In this document: in pieces, positions 1-7,415 of the stretch
How the letters are laid out: every line of letters starts with the position of its first letter
Numbering within the stretch: position 1 is the first letter of the stretch
Assembly (NCBI RefSeq): GCF_014208045.1
Contig: NZ_JACHML010000001.1
Coordinates: 186,001-250,000, forward strand
Length of the DNA: 64,000 bases
Direction: 5' to 3'
Source: Microbacterium thalassium
GTDB taxonomy: Bacteria; Actinomycetota; Actinomycetes; Actinomycetales; Microbacteriaceae
The notes under the pieces: model-generated
The model's database searches: none
What the model was told of the DNA's origin: nothing
What the model saw: the letters and a program-made list of their open reading frames with translations, nothing else
Position numbers and translations under genes: made by a program

Positions 1-21
1 ATAGACATAGGTCGCAGTCAT
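1..21 (-). CDS. 5' end of an unidentified gene (partial, runs off the window)
   Basis: Only seven codons are visible, reading MTATYVY on the minus strand. The start is supported by a good GAGGAG ribosome binding site ending about five bases upstream of the ATG. The stop codon of the small frame at 30-176 overlaps this site, so the two may be translationally coupled. Seven residues are too few to name a family. It sits in the accessory patch left of the tRNA-Ser remnant. Confidence 0.45.
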
Positions 22-29
22 ATTTCTCC

Positions 30-176
30 TCACGAACGACCGGCGGCATCGGGCTCCTGCGACGTGGCGTCTCCGCCCACTGTGCGCAGACGGTTCAGCC
101 CATCACCGATGATCTCGGGTTCAGGTCCAGGATTACCACCACGGTGGGGCCTGAGGTCGGGCTCGTCTGCCGTCAT
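30..176 (-). CDS. Small hypothetical protein, doubtful
   Basis: A 48-codon frame beginning MTADEPDLRPHRGG and ending eight bases before the next start. In favour: its TGA stop lies within the ribosome binding site of the gene at 1-21, a typical coupled arrangement. Against: no recognisable domain, a proline- and glycine-rich composition, and third codon positions less GC-rich than in the housekeeping genes. The frame stays open back to 293, so the start is uncertain. It may be a spurious frame or a rapidly evolving accessory gene. Confidence 0.25.
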   Translation of the reverse strand: MTADEPDLRPHRGGNPGPEPEIIGDGLNRLRTVGGDATSQEPDAAGRS

Positions 177-253
177 CCCAGCTCGCAGCTGACGGGGACG
201 CAACCCGTCGCCAACCGGGACTGCCGAGGGTGCCCCACTCCGCGCGAATGTTG

Positions 254-341
254 CCACCACTGTTGTCACGAGCGCCTCTGAGAATATAGACAACCCTGAT
301 AATCAGGATTCTCTCTGGCGGTGGCGGCGGGATTTGAAACC
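254..341 (-). repeat. Decayed copy of the tRNA-Ser 3' end plus its terminator region
   Basis: This 88-base segment aligns without gaps to 1104-1191 at roughly 78 percent identity by hand count. It contains a degenerate tRNA 3' end at 316-343 (minus strand: T-arm like GGTTTCAAATCCCG, then CCGCCA) and a small hairpin where the intact copy has its terminator. The first two thirds of the tRNA are missing. With the intact copy it brackets the toxin-antitoxin genes, as expected for an old attachment site or a segmental duplication. The rest of 177-373 holds no convincing gene. Confidence 0.75.
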
Positions 342-373
342 TGGTCACACGTCTGTTCACGCTTCGGCGTGGT

Positions 374-721
374 TCAGATGCCCATCACGAGGCGGATGCC
401 GTCGGCGATCCTGGTGACAAGGTAGCCCGGGAGATGCCCGACCGGATAGGGGTCGAGGAACTCGCGACTGACGGCCCCGACCTGCGAGACGATCGCGACG
501 GAGTCCTTCTCGAGCCCGGACGCGTCGACCGGGACGAGGACGTTCCCGGGAAACGCCTCAAGCCCGACGTTCGAGGTCAGCGGGACGACGAGGACGGTCG
601 CGATGTCGGAGGCCAGCAGCCAGTCCTCCTGCATGACCACCGAGGGCCGACGCTTGGCCGGCTCCGAGCCACGGGGCACGCCGAAGTCGACCCAGACGAC
701 GTCGCCGTGGGCGATCACCAC
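374..721 (-). CDS. mazF: MazF/PemK-type endoribonuclease toxin
   Basis: The 115-residue protein has the usual length of the PemK/MazF fold. The N-terminus reads GDVVWVDFG (residues 6-14), followed by the conserved KRRPSVVM segment (23-30) with the arginine and proline typical of the active-site loop, then the VVPLTSN strand. MazF toxins cleave mRNA when the antitoxin is degraded. The gene follows its antitoxin with a seven-base overlap, so the pair is translationally coupled. The target sequence cannot be read from the protein. The pair lies between an intact and a decayed copy of a tRNA-Ser 3' end, consistent with acquisition as a small island. Confidence 0.9.
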   Translation of the reverse strand: MVIAHGDVVWVDFGVPRGSEPAKRRPSVVMQEDWLLASDIATVLVVPLTSNVGLEAFPGNVLVPVDASGLEKDSVAIVSQVGAVSREFLDPYPVGHLPGYLVTRIADGIRLVMGI

Positions 722-960
722 TCCGAGCCCTCGAGCACCGTCCGCTCGGACTCAGCGAGGAACGGACTGTCCTCGGAGGGCTGCCCGACACGGGCGATGA
801 CCGCGTTCGCCATCGCCGTCAGCTCAGCCTCACCCTCGAGCTCATCCGCGAGACGGCGCCCGGCGAGCCGGTAGAACTCGGACCGGTTCATCCCATGGCG
901 CGCAGCGATCCGCTCGAACCGCTCGAAGTCACCGTCCGGGATGGAGATCGCCGTCTTCAT
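715..960 (-). CDS. Ribbon-helix-helix antitoxin partner of MazF
   Basis: 81 residues starting MKTAISIPDGDFERFE, a ribbon-helix-helix DNA-binding N-terminus of the MazE/CopG kind; the acidic C-terminal part would wrap and neutralise the toxin. A longer in-frame start exists at 1044 but is unlikely: the chosen ATG begins the RHH strand and has a TATACT hexamer six bases upstream, fitting a leaderless transcript. It overlaps mazF by seven bases. RHH antitoxins usually repress their own promoter, and short GTAT/ATAC half-sites lie just upstream at 969-986. Confidence 0.85.
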   Translation of the reverse strand: MKTAISIPDGDFERFERIAARHGMNRSEFYRLAGRRLADELEGEAELTAMANAVIARVGQPSEDSPFLAESERTVLEGSEW

Positions 961-966
961 GCCAGC

Positions 967-972
967 AGTATA
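967..972 (-). promoter_or_regulatory. -10 hexamer of the toxin-antitoxin operon
   Basis: On the minus strand TATACT ends exactly six bases before the antitoxin ATG, placing the expected transcription start at or next to the A of the start codon. No clear -35 is seen. Short inverted GTAT and ATAC words adjoin it and could be the RHH operator. Confidence 0.6.
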
Positions 973-1103
973 ACCCGTCATACCCATCGACGGCGTAGGG
1001 CCTTCCACGCCCGTCGAGTCCTGGGCACGTGATCGATCACTCATGGAACCTCAGTCTTCAGCGAAGACTCACGACGAAGGACAACCGCTTCGGACCAATC
1101 CGG

Positions 1104-1191
1104 CCACCACTGTTGCCACGAGCGCTTCTGGAAATGGAAAAACCCCCGATAAACGGGGGTTTTTCTGGCGGTGACGGTGGGATTTGAACCC
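1104..1191 (-). repeat. Intact partner of the 254-341 repeat (tRNA-Ser 3' end and downstream)
   Basis: Same 88-base length as 254-341 with no gaps. It covers the 3' part of tRNA-Ser, its terminator hairpin and the downstream GCCACCACTGTTG block. The interval between the two copies (342-1103) holds only the toxin-antitoxin genes and about 140 bases of flank. No integrase is present in the interval. Confidence 0.75.
1143..1164 (-). terminator. Rho-independent terminator of tRNA-Ser
   Basis: ACCCCCG and CGGGGGT form a GC stem around a TTTAT-like loop and are flanked by A5 and T5 tracts, so it can act in either direction. On the minus strand it lies two bases past the encoded CCA of tRNA-Ser, as expected for a tRNA terminator. 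Confidence 0.85.
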
Positions 1192-1256
1192 ACGGTAGGG
1201 GGTTACCCTACACAACTTTTCGAGAGTTGCACCTTCGGCCGCTCGGACACGTCACC
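1166..1256 (-). tRNA. tRNA-Ser(CGA)
   Basis: Minus-strand cloverleaf of 91 bases with encoded CCA. The acceptor stem GGTGACG pairs with CGTCACC, with discriminator G. The anticodon stem CAACT/AGTTG closes the loop CTCGAAA, giving anticodon CGA (reads UCG). A long variable arm (AGGGTAACCCCCT region) is typical of class II serine tRNAs, and the T-arm reads GGGTTCAAATCCC. A partial decayed copy of the 3' end lies at 316-343. Confidence 0.95.
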
Positions 1257-1310
1257 GTCGTCCAGTTTACGACAGACGGTGCTGAGCGCGAAATCGGGGC
1301 GGATGCGCCG

Positions 1311-1805
1311 CTACAAGTCGCTGCCGCGGCCGTAGACCTCGGAGCGCTCGGCCGGCTCGGGGAAGTCGGTGCGGAACCGGCGCCCCGACACCTGGACCGG
1401 CGTCACGACGCAGAAGTCGTTCTTCGGCGACGGCGACAGGGTGGCGAGACCGAGGACCCCGGATGCCTCGATCTCGTCGTCCCTGTCGAGCCGGCGAGCG
1501 GTGCCGCGGATGACGACGCTCCAGCGCCACGGAGGCTCTGCGCCGTCCATCTCGAACGCGACACGATCGTCGGCGGCCACTTCGCGCATCTTCGCGCCGC
1601 CGCCCGACCGGAAGTAGATCTTCCCGTCGTGGACGAGTGTGTTGACCGGGAAGATGTCCGGACCGCCATCGGCTCCGATCACCGCGAGCCGGCCGATCGG
1701 CCGGTTCCCCAGCAGCGCCCAGCACTGATCCTCGCGCAACGGCTGACTGCTGTGCGCGGGGAGTTCGTGCATCTCCCGGGCAGGACCGGCAGCCGCCACG
1801 TTCAT
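1311..1805 (-). CDS. Pyridoxamine 5'-phosphate oxidase-fold (PPOX) family protein
   Basis: 164 residues with the split-barrel flavin-binding pattern: CWALLGNRPIGRLAV, then DIFPVNTLVHDGKIYFRSG, and a later WRWSVVIRGTARRL strand. This resembles the Pyridox_ox_2 group of small FMN/F420- or heme-binding proteins, not the true PdxH enzyme; the substrate is unknown. The ATG begins one base after the stop of the upstream SDR gene (TGACATG), so the two are probably cotranscribed and coupled. A later start at the internal MHELPAHS is possible, since the first residues look unstructured. Confidence 0.8.
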   Translation of the reverse strand: MNVAAAGPAREMHELPAHSSQPLREDQCWALLGNRPIGRLAVIGADGGPDIFPVNTLVHDGKIYFRSGGGAKMREVAADDRVAFEMDGAEPPWRWSVVIRGTARRLDRDDEIEASGVLGLATLSPSPKNDFCVVTPVQVSGRRFRTDFPEPAERSEVYGRGSDL

Positions 1806-1806
1806 G

Positions 1807-2553
1807 TCACACCGCCGCCCACCCGCCGTCCACGGGAATGATCGCTCCGGACACGTCAGAGGCGTCGTCGCTCAACAGGAACGCGATCACCGCGGCGAGT
1901 TCCTCGGGTTGCGCCGTTCGCGGAAGGTTCGTCTGGAAGAAGGGTCCGAGCCGCTCCATGCCGTACGCCGTCTGCGGCGTCGAGTCGACGTTCGTCGCGA
2001 CGCCGCCCGGTGAGACCGCGTTGCACCGGATCCCCTTCGGCGTGTAGAAGAACGCCGTGCTCTTGGTGAATCCGTTCACCGCATGCTTCGACGTCGTGTA
2101 CGCCGTGCCGGCTGCCGACGCCCGATGCCCCGCCTCGGAGCTCACGTTCACGATCGACCCGGAGCCGGCGGCGAGCATGGGCGCGAGCACGGCCCGGGTG
2201 AGCTTCATCATCGCCGTGAGGTTCACAGCCATGACCCGCTCCCACATGTCGTCCTGGAGCTCGGCGGTCGGCACGAAGCCGTCCATGATGCCGGCGACGT
2301 TCGCCAGCCCGTCGATCGTGTCGCCCGCGGCGTCGACCGTGGCGGTGACGACGGCGCTGTCGGTGAGGTCCCCCGTGACCGTCACGACAGCGCCGCCTAG
2401 CTCTGCGGCGAGCTCGTCAAGCCGCTCCTGCGAGATATCGACCGCGACGACGCGGCCGCCTTCGGCGACGATCCGCTCGACCGTGGCCTTCCCGATCCCC
2501 GAGCCTCCGCCGGTGACGATGACCGTGCGGCCTGCGAAGCGCTTGCTGCTCAT
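1807..2553 (-). CDS. Short-chain dehydrogenase/reductase (SDR) family oxidoreductase
   Basis: 248 residues, the standard classical SDR length. The cofactor motif TGGGSGIG spans residues 14-21, and an acidic residue at the end of the second strand (VVAVDIS) favours NAD over NADP. The NVAG motif, the catalytic serine region VNVSSEAGH and the YTTSK (YxxxK) motif are all present. The C-terminus has the usual SDVSGAIIPVDGG signature of ketoreductase-like members. The alcohol or ketone substrate cannot be predicted. An AAAGGAC ribosome binding site precedes the ATG. It is followed directly by the PPOX gene and divergent from the stress protein. Confidence 0.92.
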   Translation of the reverse strand: MSSKRFAGRTVIVTGGGSGIGKATVERIVAEGGRVVAVDISQERLDELAAELGGAVVTVTGDLTDSAVVTATVDAAGDTIDGLANVAGIMDGFVPTAELQDDMWERVMAVNLTAMMKLTRAVLAPMLAAGSGSIVNVSSEAGHRASAAGTAYTTSKHAVNGFTKSTAFFYTPKGIRCNAVSPGGVATNVDSTPQTAYGMERLGPFFQTNLPRTAQPEELAAVIAFLLSDDASDVSGAIIPVDGGWAAV

Positions 2554-2612
2554 GGTGAGTCCTTTCTCACTGTCTCGATTCCACGCCGATCGAAGCCCCG
2601 GCGCTAGAGCAC

Positions 2613-2663
2613 AAGGTCCCGAGCGGATGCCGCGACCCGCGGCATCCGCGAGTGCGGGACCTT
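2613..2663. repeat. Bipartite inverted repeat in a divergent promoter region
   Basis: An inner perfect 12-base stem (GCGGATGCCGCG at 2623-2634 with its complement at 2638-2649, loop ACC) is nested within outer arms AAGGTCCCG (2613-2621) and CGGGACCTT (2655-2663). It lies between two genes transcribed away from each other, so it cannot end either transcript. It could be an operator, a cruciform or a leader hairpin. Confidence 0.7.
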
Positions 2664-2733
2664 CGACTCTCCCGCGCGCGCACGCGGCATCCGTACCGTC
2701 GAATCACACCCCCAGGACCCAGGAGGAGGAGCC

Positions 2734-3552
2734 ATGACCCACATCGCCCTCGGCTACGACGGCAGCCCCGGCGCCCGCACGGCGCTCGACTGGGTCGCGG
2801 TGCGGGCGGCCCGAGAGAACGCACGCGTCGACCTCATCACCGTGACGAACATGGTCACCTCGAACTACGAGAACACCGAGCGCGAGCTGGCGCGGGCCGA
2901 GCGCCTGCTGCTCGACCTGGCACCGGGCGTGCACGTGGAGTCGCACCGCATCGACGGCACGATGCCGAACGCCCTGCTGAAGGATGCCCGCACCTCCGAC
3001 CTGCTCGTCATCGGCCTGCACCAGCAGCGCCCGCTGCGCAACGCGCTGAAGGGCTGGATGCCGCAGCGCCTGAGCGCCCGCGCACACGGACCGGTCGCCC
3101 TCATCCCCGAGGGGTGGTCGCTCGTCGACGGACCGGTCGTCGTCGGCGTCGACGACGATCCGTCCTCGGACGAGGCGCTCATGTTCGCCGCCGCCGAAGC
3201 GCAGTCGACTCACACCACGCTGCGGATGGTGCACGCGTGGTCGATGCCGGTGCCCCGGCTCGAAGGCTCCAGCGCCCTGCTCGCCTCGCCGCTCCAGGTG
3301 AAGGAGAACCACCGCCGGATCCTCCGCGAGGCGATGCACCGCGTGCAGGAGGCCTACCCGACGGTCACGATCGAAGAGGCCCTCGTCAACGACAACCCGC
3401 CGGCGGCGCTGCTGCACCGGTCGACAGACGCCTCCATCGCCGTGATCGGAACGCACCGCCGCGGCGTGATGGCCGGTGGCTTCTTCGGCTCGGTCGCGCA
3501 GGACATCCTCGGCCAGATCGGCTGCCCGGTCGCCATCGTGCCCAACGACTGA
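2734..3552 (+). CDS. Tandem universal stress protein (UspA fold)
   Basis: 272 residues forming two Usp domains. The first (about 1-130) starts HIALGYDGSPGARTALDW but ends with a degenerate nucleotide loop (GLHQQRPLRNALKGW). The second (about 137-272) keeps the ATP-binding pattern GTHRRGVMAGGFFGSVAQ, so only the second half is predicted to bind ATP. Similar proteins in mycobacteria belong to the hypoxia and dormancy response. The ATG follows a strong AGGAGGAGG site. It is followed by a terminator hairpin and by a DosS/DosR-like two-component system, which suggests a shared redox or oxygen stress role. Confidence 0.92.
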   Translation: MTHIALGYDGSPGARTALDWVAVRAARENARVDLITVTNMVTSNYENTERELARAERLLLDLAPGVHVESHRIDGTMPNALLKDARTSDLLVIGLHQQRPLRNALKGWMPQRLSARAHGPVALIPEGWSLVDGPVVVGVDDDPSSDEALMFAAAEAQSTHTTLRMVHAWSMPVPRLEGSSALLASPLQVKENHRRILREAMHRVQEAYPTVTIEEALVNDNPPAALLHRSTDASIAVIGTHRRGVMAGGFFGSVAQDILGQIGCPVAIVPND

Positions 3553-3584
3553 CCGGATGCCGCGCACCAGCGCGCGGCATCCGG
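3553..3584 (+). terminator. Strong hairpin after the universal stress gene
   Basis: A 13-base perfect stem (CCGGATGCCGCGC with its complement) closes a six-base loop immediately after the stop codon. There is no T-run, as is common in high-GC actinobacterial terminators. Confidence 0.7.
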
Positions 3585-3602
3585 CCGTTCCCGTCTGCTG
3601 GC

Positions 3603-3626
3603 TAGAATCGCGGCAGACGGAAGAGG
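3603..3626 (+). promoter_or_regulatory. -10 element and ribosome binding site of the sensor kinase
   Basis: TAGAAT at 3603-3608 is a near-consensus -10, with a predicted transcript start near 3615. A GGAAGAGG ribosome binding site (about 3619-3626) precedes the ATG at 3634. No convincing -35 is seen. Confidence 0.5.
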
Positions 3627-3633
3627 CGTTCCC

Positions 3634-5259
3634 ATGGACACCGCGGGCGAGACCCTGCCGCATCGGCGCATCGACGACCTGCTGCGCGCGAGCACGGCCG
3701 TCGTCGAGCACCTCGACCTCGAAGAGGTGCTCGGGCGCATCGTCGAAGCGGCGATGTCCCTCGTCGACGCCCACTACGGCGCCCTCGGCGTGCTCGGCCC
3801 GGACGGCCGGCTCGAGCGGTTCATCCACCGGGGCATCGACCCCGCCACGGCGGAGCGCATCGGCGACCTGCCTCGCGGCCGCGGCATCCTCGGCGCCGTG
3901 ATCGCCGCAGACCGCCCGGTGCGCCTCCCCCACCTCTCCGAGGACCCGCGCTCGTCCGGGTTCCCCGCGCATCATCCGCCGATGGAGTCGTTCCTCGGCG
4001 TGCCGATCCGCGTGCGCGACTCGGTGTACGGCGACCTCTACCTGGCCGATGCCCGCGCCGGCGCCTTCACGGCCGACGACGAAGCCCTGATGGTGTCTCT
4101 CGCCGCGACCGCCGGCGTCGCGATCGAGAACGCTCGCCTGTACGAAGAGGCCCGCGCCCGGCAGCAGTGGAGCGAGGCGATCGCCGACGTCATGGGCGCG
4201 CTGCTGGACGTCGACAGCGACGACGCGCTGGACGTGATCGTCGAGCGCGTCGTGCCGGTGGTGGCAGCCGACGTCGCCGCCGTGTCGATCCCGTGCGGCG
4301 ACGCCGAGATGAAGATCATCGCGTCGCAAGGGGCGGATGCCGTGCGCCTGCGCGGCCGCATCTTCGCCCGGGCCGGCACACCGGCCGACCGCGCCCTCTC
4401 GAGCGGGCGGGCCGTCAGCACCCCCGAGCAGCCGGCCGGCGCGCTCTTCGCCGAGCAGCCCCCGGTCGGCCCGTCGGTGGCGGTGCCGCTCCTCGCCGGC
4501 GACGAGCCCCTGGGTGTGCTCACGATCTCGCGCGAACCCGGGTGCCCGCCCTTCTCGGACGCCGAACTCGAGATGGCGTTCGTGTTCGCCGGCCAGGCGG
4601 GCGTCGCCATCGAGGTCGTGCGCGCCCGTGAGGAGCGGCGTCGCGCCGAGCGCACGCAGGACCGCACGCGCATCGCCCGCGACCTGCACGACCACGTCAT
4701 CCAGCGGCTGTTCGGCGCCGGACTGGCGCTCCAGGCGGTCGCCATGACCTCCGCCGAACCGGCGGCCGCCGCCCTCACGGAGCAGGTCGACGCGCTCGAC
4801 GACGCGATCAAAGAGATCCGCACGATCATCTACGCGCTCAGCCACTCGCCCGGCTCGTCGCGCGGCACGCGCGACCGCCTGCTGTCGGTCACCTCCGAGA
4901 CCCTCGCGTCGCTCCCCTCGGCACCGCGCCTGCGGTTCAGCGGGCCGATCGACAGCCTCGTGACCGCCGACCTCGCCGACGACCTCGCCGCCGTGCTGCG
5001 GGAGTGCCTGGCGAACATCGTCAAGCACGCCGATGCCCGCGTCGTCGACGCCTCGCTCGCCGTCGCCGACGAACGGGTGACGCTCACCGTCCGCGACGAC
5101 GGACGCGGCATCCCCGCGGACGCCGGCCGACGGGGCCTTGCGAACCTCGCCGAGCGCGCGCGGCTGCGCGGCGGCGAGTGCCTGATCGAATCGACGGCGG
5201 ATGCCGGCACCACCGTCACCTGGACCGTTCCGCTCCCCGACGAGGAGGACACCCCATGA
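3634..5259 (+). CDS. GAF-GAF sensor histidine kinase, DosS/DevS-like
   Basis: 541 residues without membrane segments, predicted cytoplasmic. The first GAF domain (about 15-170) contains FPAHHPPM followed by FLGVPIRVRD, closely matching the heme-binding GAF of mycobacterial DosS/DosT; His114 lies where I recall the heme-ligating histidine. A second GAF spans about 185-330. The HisKA_3 dimerisation domain has the phospho-acceptor H-box RDLHDHVIQRLF (His352), and the ATPase has DDGRGIP near the C-terminus. It phosphorylates NarL-type regulators; its partner is the next gene, overlapped by ATGA. Heme binding and oxygen or NO sensing are inferred. Confidence 0.92.
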   Translation: MDTAGETLPHRRIDDLLRASTAVVEHLDLEEVLGRIVEAAMSLVDAHYGALGVLGPDGRLERFIHRGIDPATAERIGDLPRGRGILGAVIAADRPVRLPHLSEDPRSSGFPAHHPPMESFLGVPIRVRDSVYGDLYLADARAGAFTADDEALMVSLAATAGVAIENARLYEEARARQQWSEAIADVMGALLDVDSDDALDVIVERVVPVVAADVAAVSIPCGDAEMKIIASQGADAVRLRGRIFARAGTPADRALSSGRAVSTPEQPAGALFAEQPPVGPSVAVPLLAGDEPLGVLTISREPGCPPFSDAELEMAFVFAGQAGVAIEVVRAREERRRAERTQDRTRIARDLHDHVIQRLFGAGLALQAVAMTSAEPAAAALTEQVDALDDAIKEIRTIIYALSHSPGSSRGTRDRLLSVTSETLASLPSAPRLRFSGPIDSLVTADLADDLAAVLRECLANIVKHADARVVDASLAVADERVTLTVRDDGRGIPADAGRRGLANLAERARLRGGECLIESTADAGTTVTWTVPLPDEEDTP

Positions 5260-5915
5260 CCCGCGTGTTCCTGGTCGACGATCACGAGATCGTCCGCCGA
5301 GGCATCGCCCAGCTGATCGACGCCTCGCCCGGCCTCGAAGTCGCCGGCGAAGCCGGATCCGTCAGCGAGGCGCTGCGCCGCATCGAGGCGATCGCCCCCG
5401 ACGTCGCCGTGCTCGACGTGCGTCTTCCCGACGGCGACGGCATCGACCTGTGCCGCGACATCCGCTCGCAGCATCCCCACATCCGCTGCCTCATCCTCAC
5501 CGCGTACGACGACGACGCGGCGCTGCGGTCGGCGGCCCTGGCCGGCGCGAGCGGGTACGTGCTGAAGGACGTGCGCTCGGGTGCCCTCGTCGACGCGATC
5601 CGCGCCGCCGCCGACGGCCGCACGGTGCAGTCGTCGAAGTCGCTGCGGGCCGCGGCGCAGTCGCTCGCGAAGCCGGCGACGCCGGCGCCCGGCGATCGCA
5701 TCGACGACACCGAGGCCGAGCTGTCGTACCGCGAGCGCCAGGTGCTCGACCTCATCGCCGAGGGAATGACCAACCGCGAGATCGGCGAGCGCCTGGGACT
5801 GGCCGAGAAGACCGTCAAGAACTACGTGTCGGGGCTGCTCGCGAAGCTCGGCATGGAGCGCCGCACGCAGGCCGCCGTCTACGGCGCCGAACACCGGCAC
5901 GGCCCGGGGCACTGA
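5256..5915 (+). CDS. NarL/DevR-type response regulator
   Basis: 219 residues. The receiver domain (1-120) starts TRVFLVDDHEIVRRG, with the acidic pair D8/D9, phospho-acceptor Asp54 in VLDVRLP and the conserved lysine in GYVLKD. The C-terminal LuxR-type helix-turn-helix reads LSYRERQVLDLIAEGMTN and then LAEKTVKNYVS. The start overlaps the kinase stop (ATGA), so the two are coupled and form a cognate pair. An upstream in-frame extension inside the kinase gene is rejected because the ATG chosen begins the first receiver strand. Likely targets include the adjacent stress protein gene, by analogy with the DosR regulon. Confidence 0.95.
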   Translation: MTRVFLVDDHEIVRRGIAQLIDASPGLEVAGEAGSVSEALRRIEAIAPDVAVLDVRLPDGDGIDLCRDIRSQHPHIRCLILTAYDDDAALRSAALAGASGYVLKDVRSGALVDAIRAAADGRTVQSSKSLRAAAQSLAKPATPAPGDRIDDTEAELSYRERQVLDLIAEGMTNREIGERLGLAEKTVKNYVSGLLAKLGMERRTQAAVYGAEHRHGPGH

Positions 5916-5922
5916 GACCTCT

Positions 5923-5965
5923 GGGGACGGCATCCGCTCGTCCCCTGCCGCGCGCCACCGCGCGG
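5923..5965 (+). terminator. Two tandem hairpins after the response regulator
   Basis: GGGGACG (5923-5929) pairs with CGTCCCC (5939-5945), and CCGCGCG (5948-5954) pairs with CGCGCGG (5959-5965). They separate the two-component operon from the MFS gene, whose own -10 follows at 5969. Confidence 0.55.
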
Positions 5966-5980
5966 GAGTAGTTTGGCGCC

Positions 5981-7357
5981 ATGGCTGAGACGATGACGGC
6001 GCAGCAGCGCCTCGTGCTCGTCATCGCGATCATCGCGTCGTTCATCGCGTTCCTCGACGGCACGGTCGTCAACGTCGCGCTTCCTGCGATCCGCGACGAG
6101 TTCGGCGGCGGGATCGCGACGCAGCAGTGGGTCGTCGACGCGTACTACATCACCCTGGCCGCGCTCATCCTTCTCGCCGGTTCGGTGAGCGACGCGTTCG
6201 GACGCATCCTGATCCTGCGCGTCGGACTCATCGGATTCGGCATCACGTCGATCGTGATCGCCCTCTCGCCGGACGCGATCGTGCTGTTCGGCGCCCGCGC
6301 ACTGCAGGGGGCGTCGGGGGCCCTGCTCGTCCCGAGCTCCCTCGCACTCATCACATCGGCGATGCGAGGGGCGCTGCAGGGACGCGCCATCGGGATCTGG
6401 ACCGCGTGGACCACCGTCGCCTTCATCATCGGGCCGATCCTCGGCGGACTCTTCGTCGACCTCGTTTCGTGGCGGTGGGTGTTCGTGATCAACATCGTGC
6501 CGATCGGGGTGACGCTGTGGCTGACCACGCGCCTCGAGCAGCACGACGTGCGCAGGCCGGATGCGCGCATCGACTGGCTCGGCGCCGTGCTGTGCACGCT
6601 GGGCCTCGGCGGCACGGTGTACGCGCTCATCGAGCAGCCGCAGCTGGGCTGGACACCCGTCATCTGGATCACGCTCATCGGCGGCATCCTGCTGTTCGGC
6701 GCCTTCCTCTGGCGGCAGGCCGTCACGACAGCCCCGATCCTGCCGCTCGGCCTCTTCCGGGTGCGCAACTTCTGGACCGGAAACGTCGCGACGGTCTTCA
6801 TCTACGCCGGCATCTACCTCGTCGACCTCGTCATCATCATCTACCTCCAGCAGCAGGCCGACTTCTCGGCGACGTTCGCCGGCGTGGGCATCCTGCCGTG
6901 GATCATCATGCTGACGGTGCTCAGCCCCTTCGCCGGGACCTGGGCCGGCCGGTACGGACCGCGGCTGTTCATGACCCTCGGTCCGGTCGTGATGGCGATC
7001 GGCACCGCGATGCTGCTGCTCGTGTCGGCGGATTTCAACTACTGGTGGCAGGTGCTGCCGGCGCTGACCGTCTTCGGCACCGGGCTGGGCCTGACCGTGT
7101 CGCCGCTGACCGCGACGATCCTGGGCGCGATCGAGCCCGAGCGCGCCGGCATCGCCTCGGCGACGAACAATGCCATCTCGCGCGTCGGAGGTCTGCTCGG
7201 CATCGCGCTGCTGGCCACGATCACCGGCGGGGCGCTCGACCTCGACGGACTGCACCGTGCCGCCATCGTGATGGCGGCCCTGCTGCTCGTGGGCGGCATC
7301 GTCGCCTTCCTCGGCATCCGCAATCCCGCCCGCGAGCCCGTCGCCGAAGAGAGCTGA
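5981..7357 (+). CDS. MFS drug:H+ antiporter of the DHA2 (EmrB/QacA) type
   Basis: 458 residues, nearly all in membrane helices, consistent with the 14-helix DHA2 arrangement. The first helix carries the DHA2 signature FIAFLDGTVVNVALPAI, and the loop before helix 3 reads SVSDAFGRILILRVG (motif A variant). These transporters export drugs, dyes or metabolites using the proton gradient; the substrate cannot be read from sequence. No TetR or MarR regulator is adjacent. TAGTTT lies exactly six bases before the ATG (5969-5974), so the transcript is probably leaderless. Confidence 0.92.
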   Translation: MAETMTAQQRLVLVIAIIASFIAFLDGTVVNVALPAIRDEFGGGIATQQWVVDAYYITLAALILLAGSVSDAFGRILILRVGLIGFGITSIVIALSPDAIVLFGARALQGASGALLVPSSLALITSAMRGALQGRAIGIWTAWTTVAFIIGPILGGLFVDLVSWRWVFVINIVPIGVTLWLTTRLEQHDVRRPDARIDWLGAVLCTLGLGGTVYALIEQPQLGWTPVIWITLIGGILLFGAFLWRQAVTTAPILPLGLFRVRNFWTGNVATVFIYAGIYLVDLVIIIYLQQQADFSATFAGVGILPWIIMLTVLSPFAGTWAGRYGPRLFMTLGPVVMAIGTAMLLLVSADFNYWWQVLPALTVFGTGLGLTVSPLTATILGAIEPERAGIASATNNAISRVGGLLGIALLATITGGALDLDGLHRAAIVMAALLLVGGIVAFLGIRNPAREPVAEES

Positions 7358-7415
7358 CCCGGTCCCCGCATCGTCCATCTGGCACCGGGGCATCGCACCC
7401 TGCAAGACTGAGCGC

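Noticed and set aside
177..293. Extension of the small left-edge frame to an ATG at 293
   Set aside because: It would run into the decayed tRNA repeat and has no ribosome binding site.
961..1044. Longer start for the RHH antitoxin
   Set aside because: The extra 28 residues precede the RHH strand and cover the TATACT promoter.
2704..5028. A 774-codon open frame on the minus strand opposite the stress protein and kinase
   Set aside because: It is a shadow of the GC-rich codon pattern: its product is Arg/Gly/Val-rich without domains, while the plus strand encodes complete Usp and kinase proteins.
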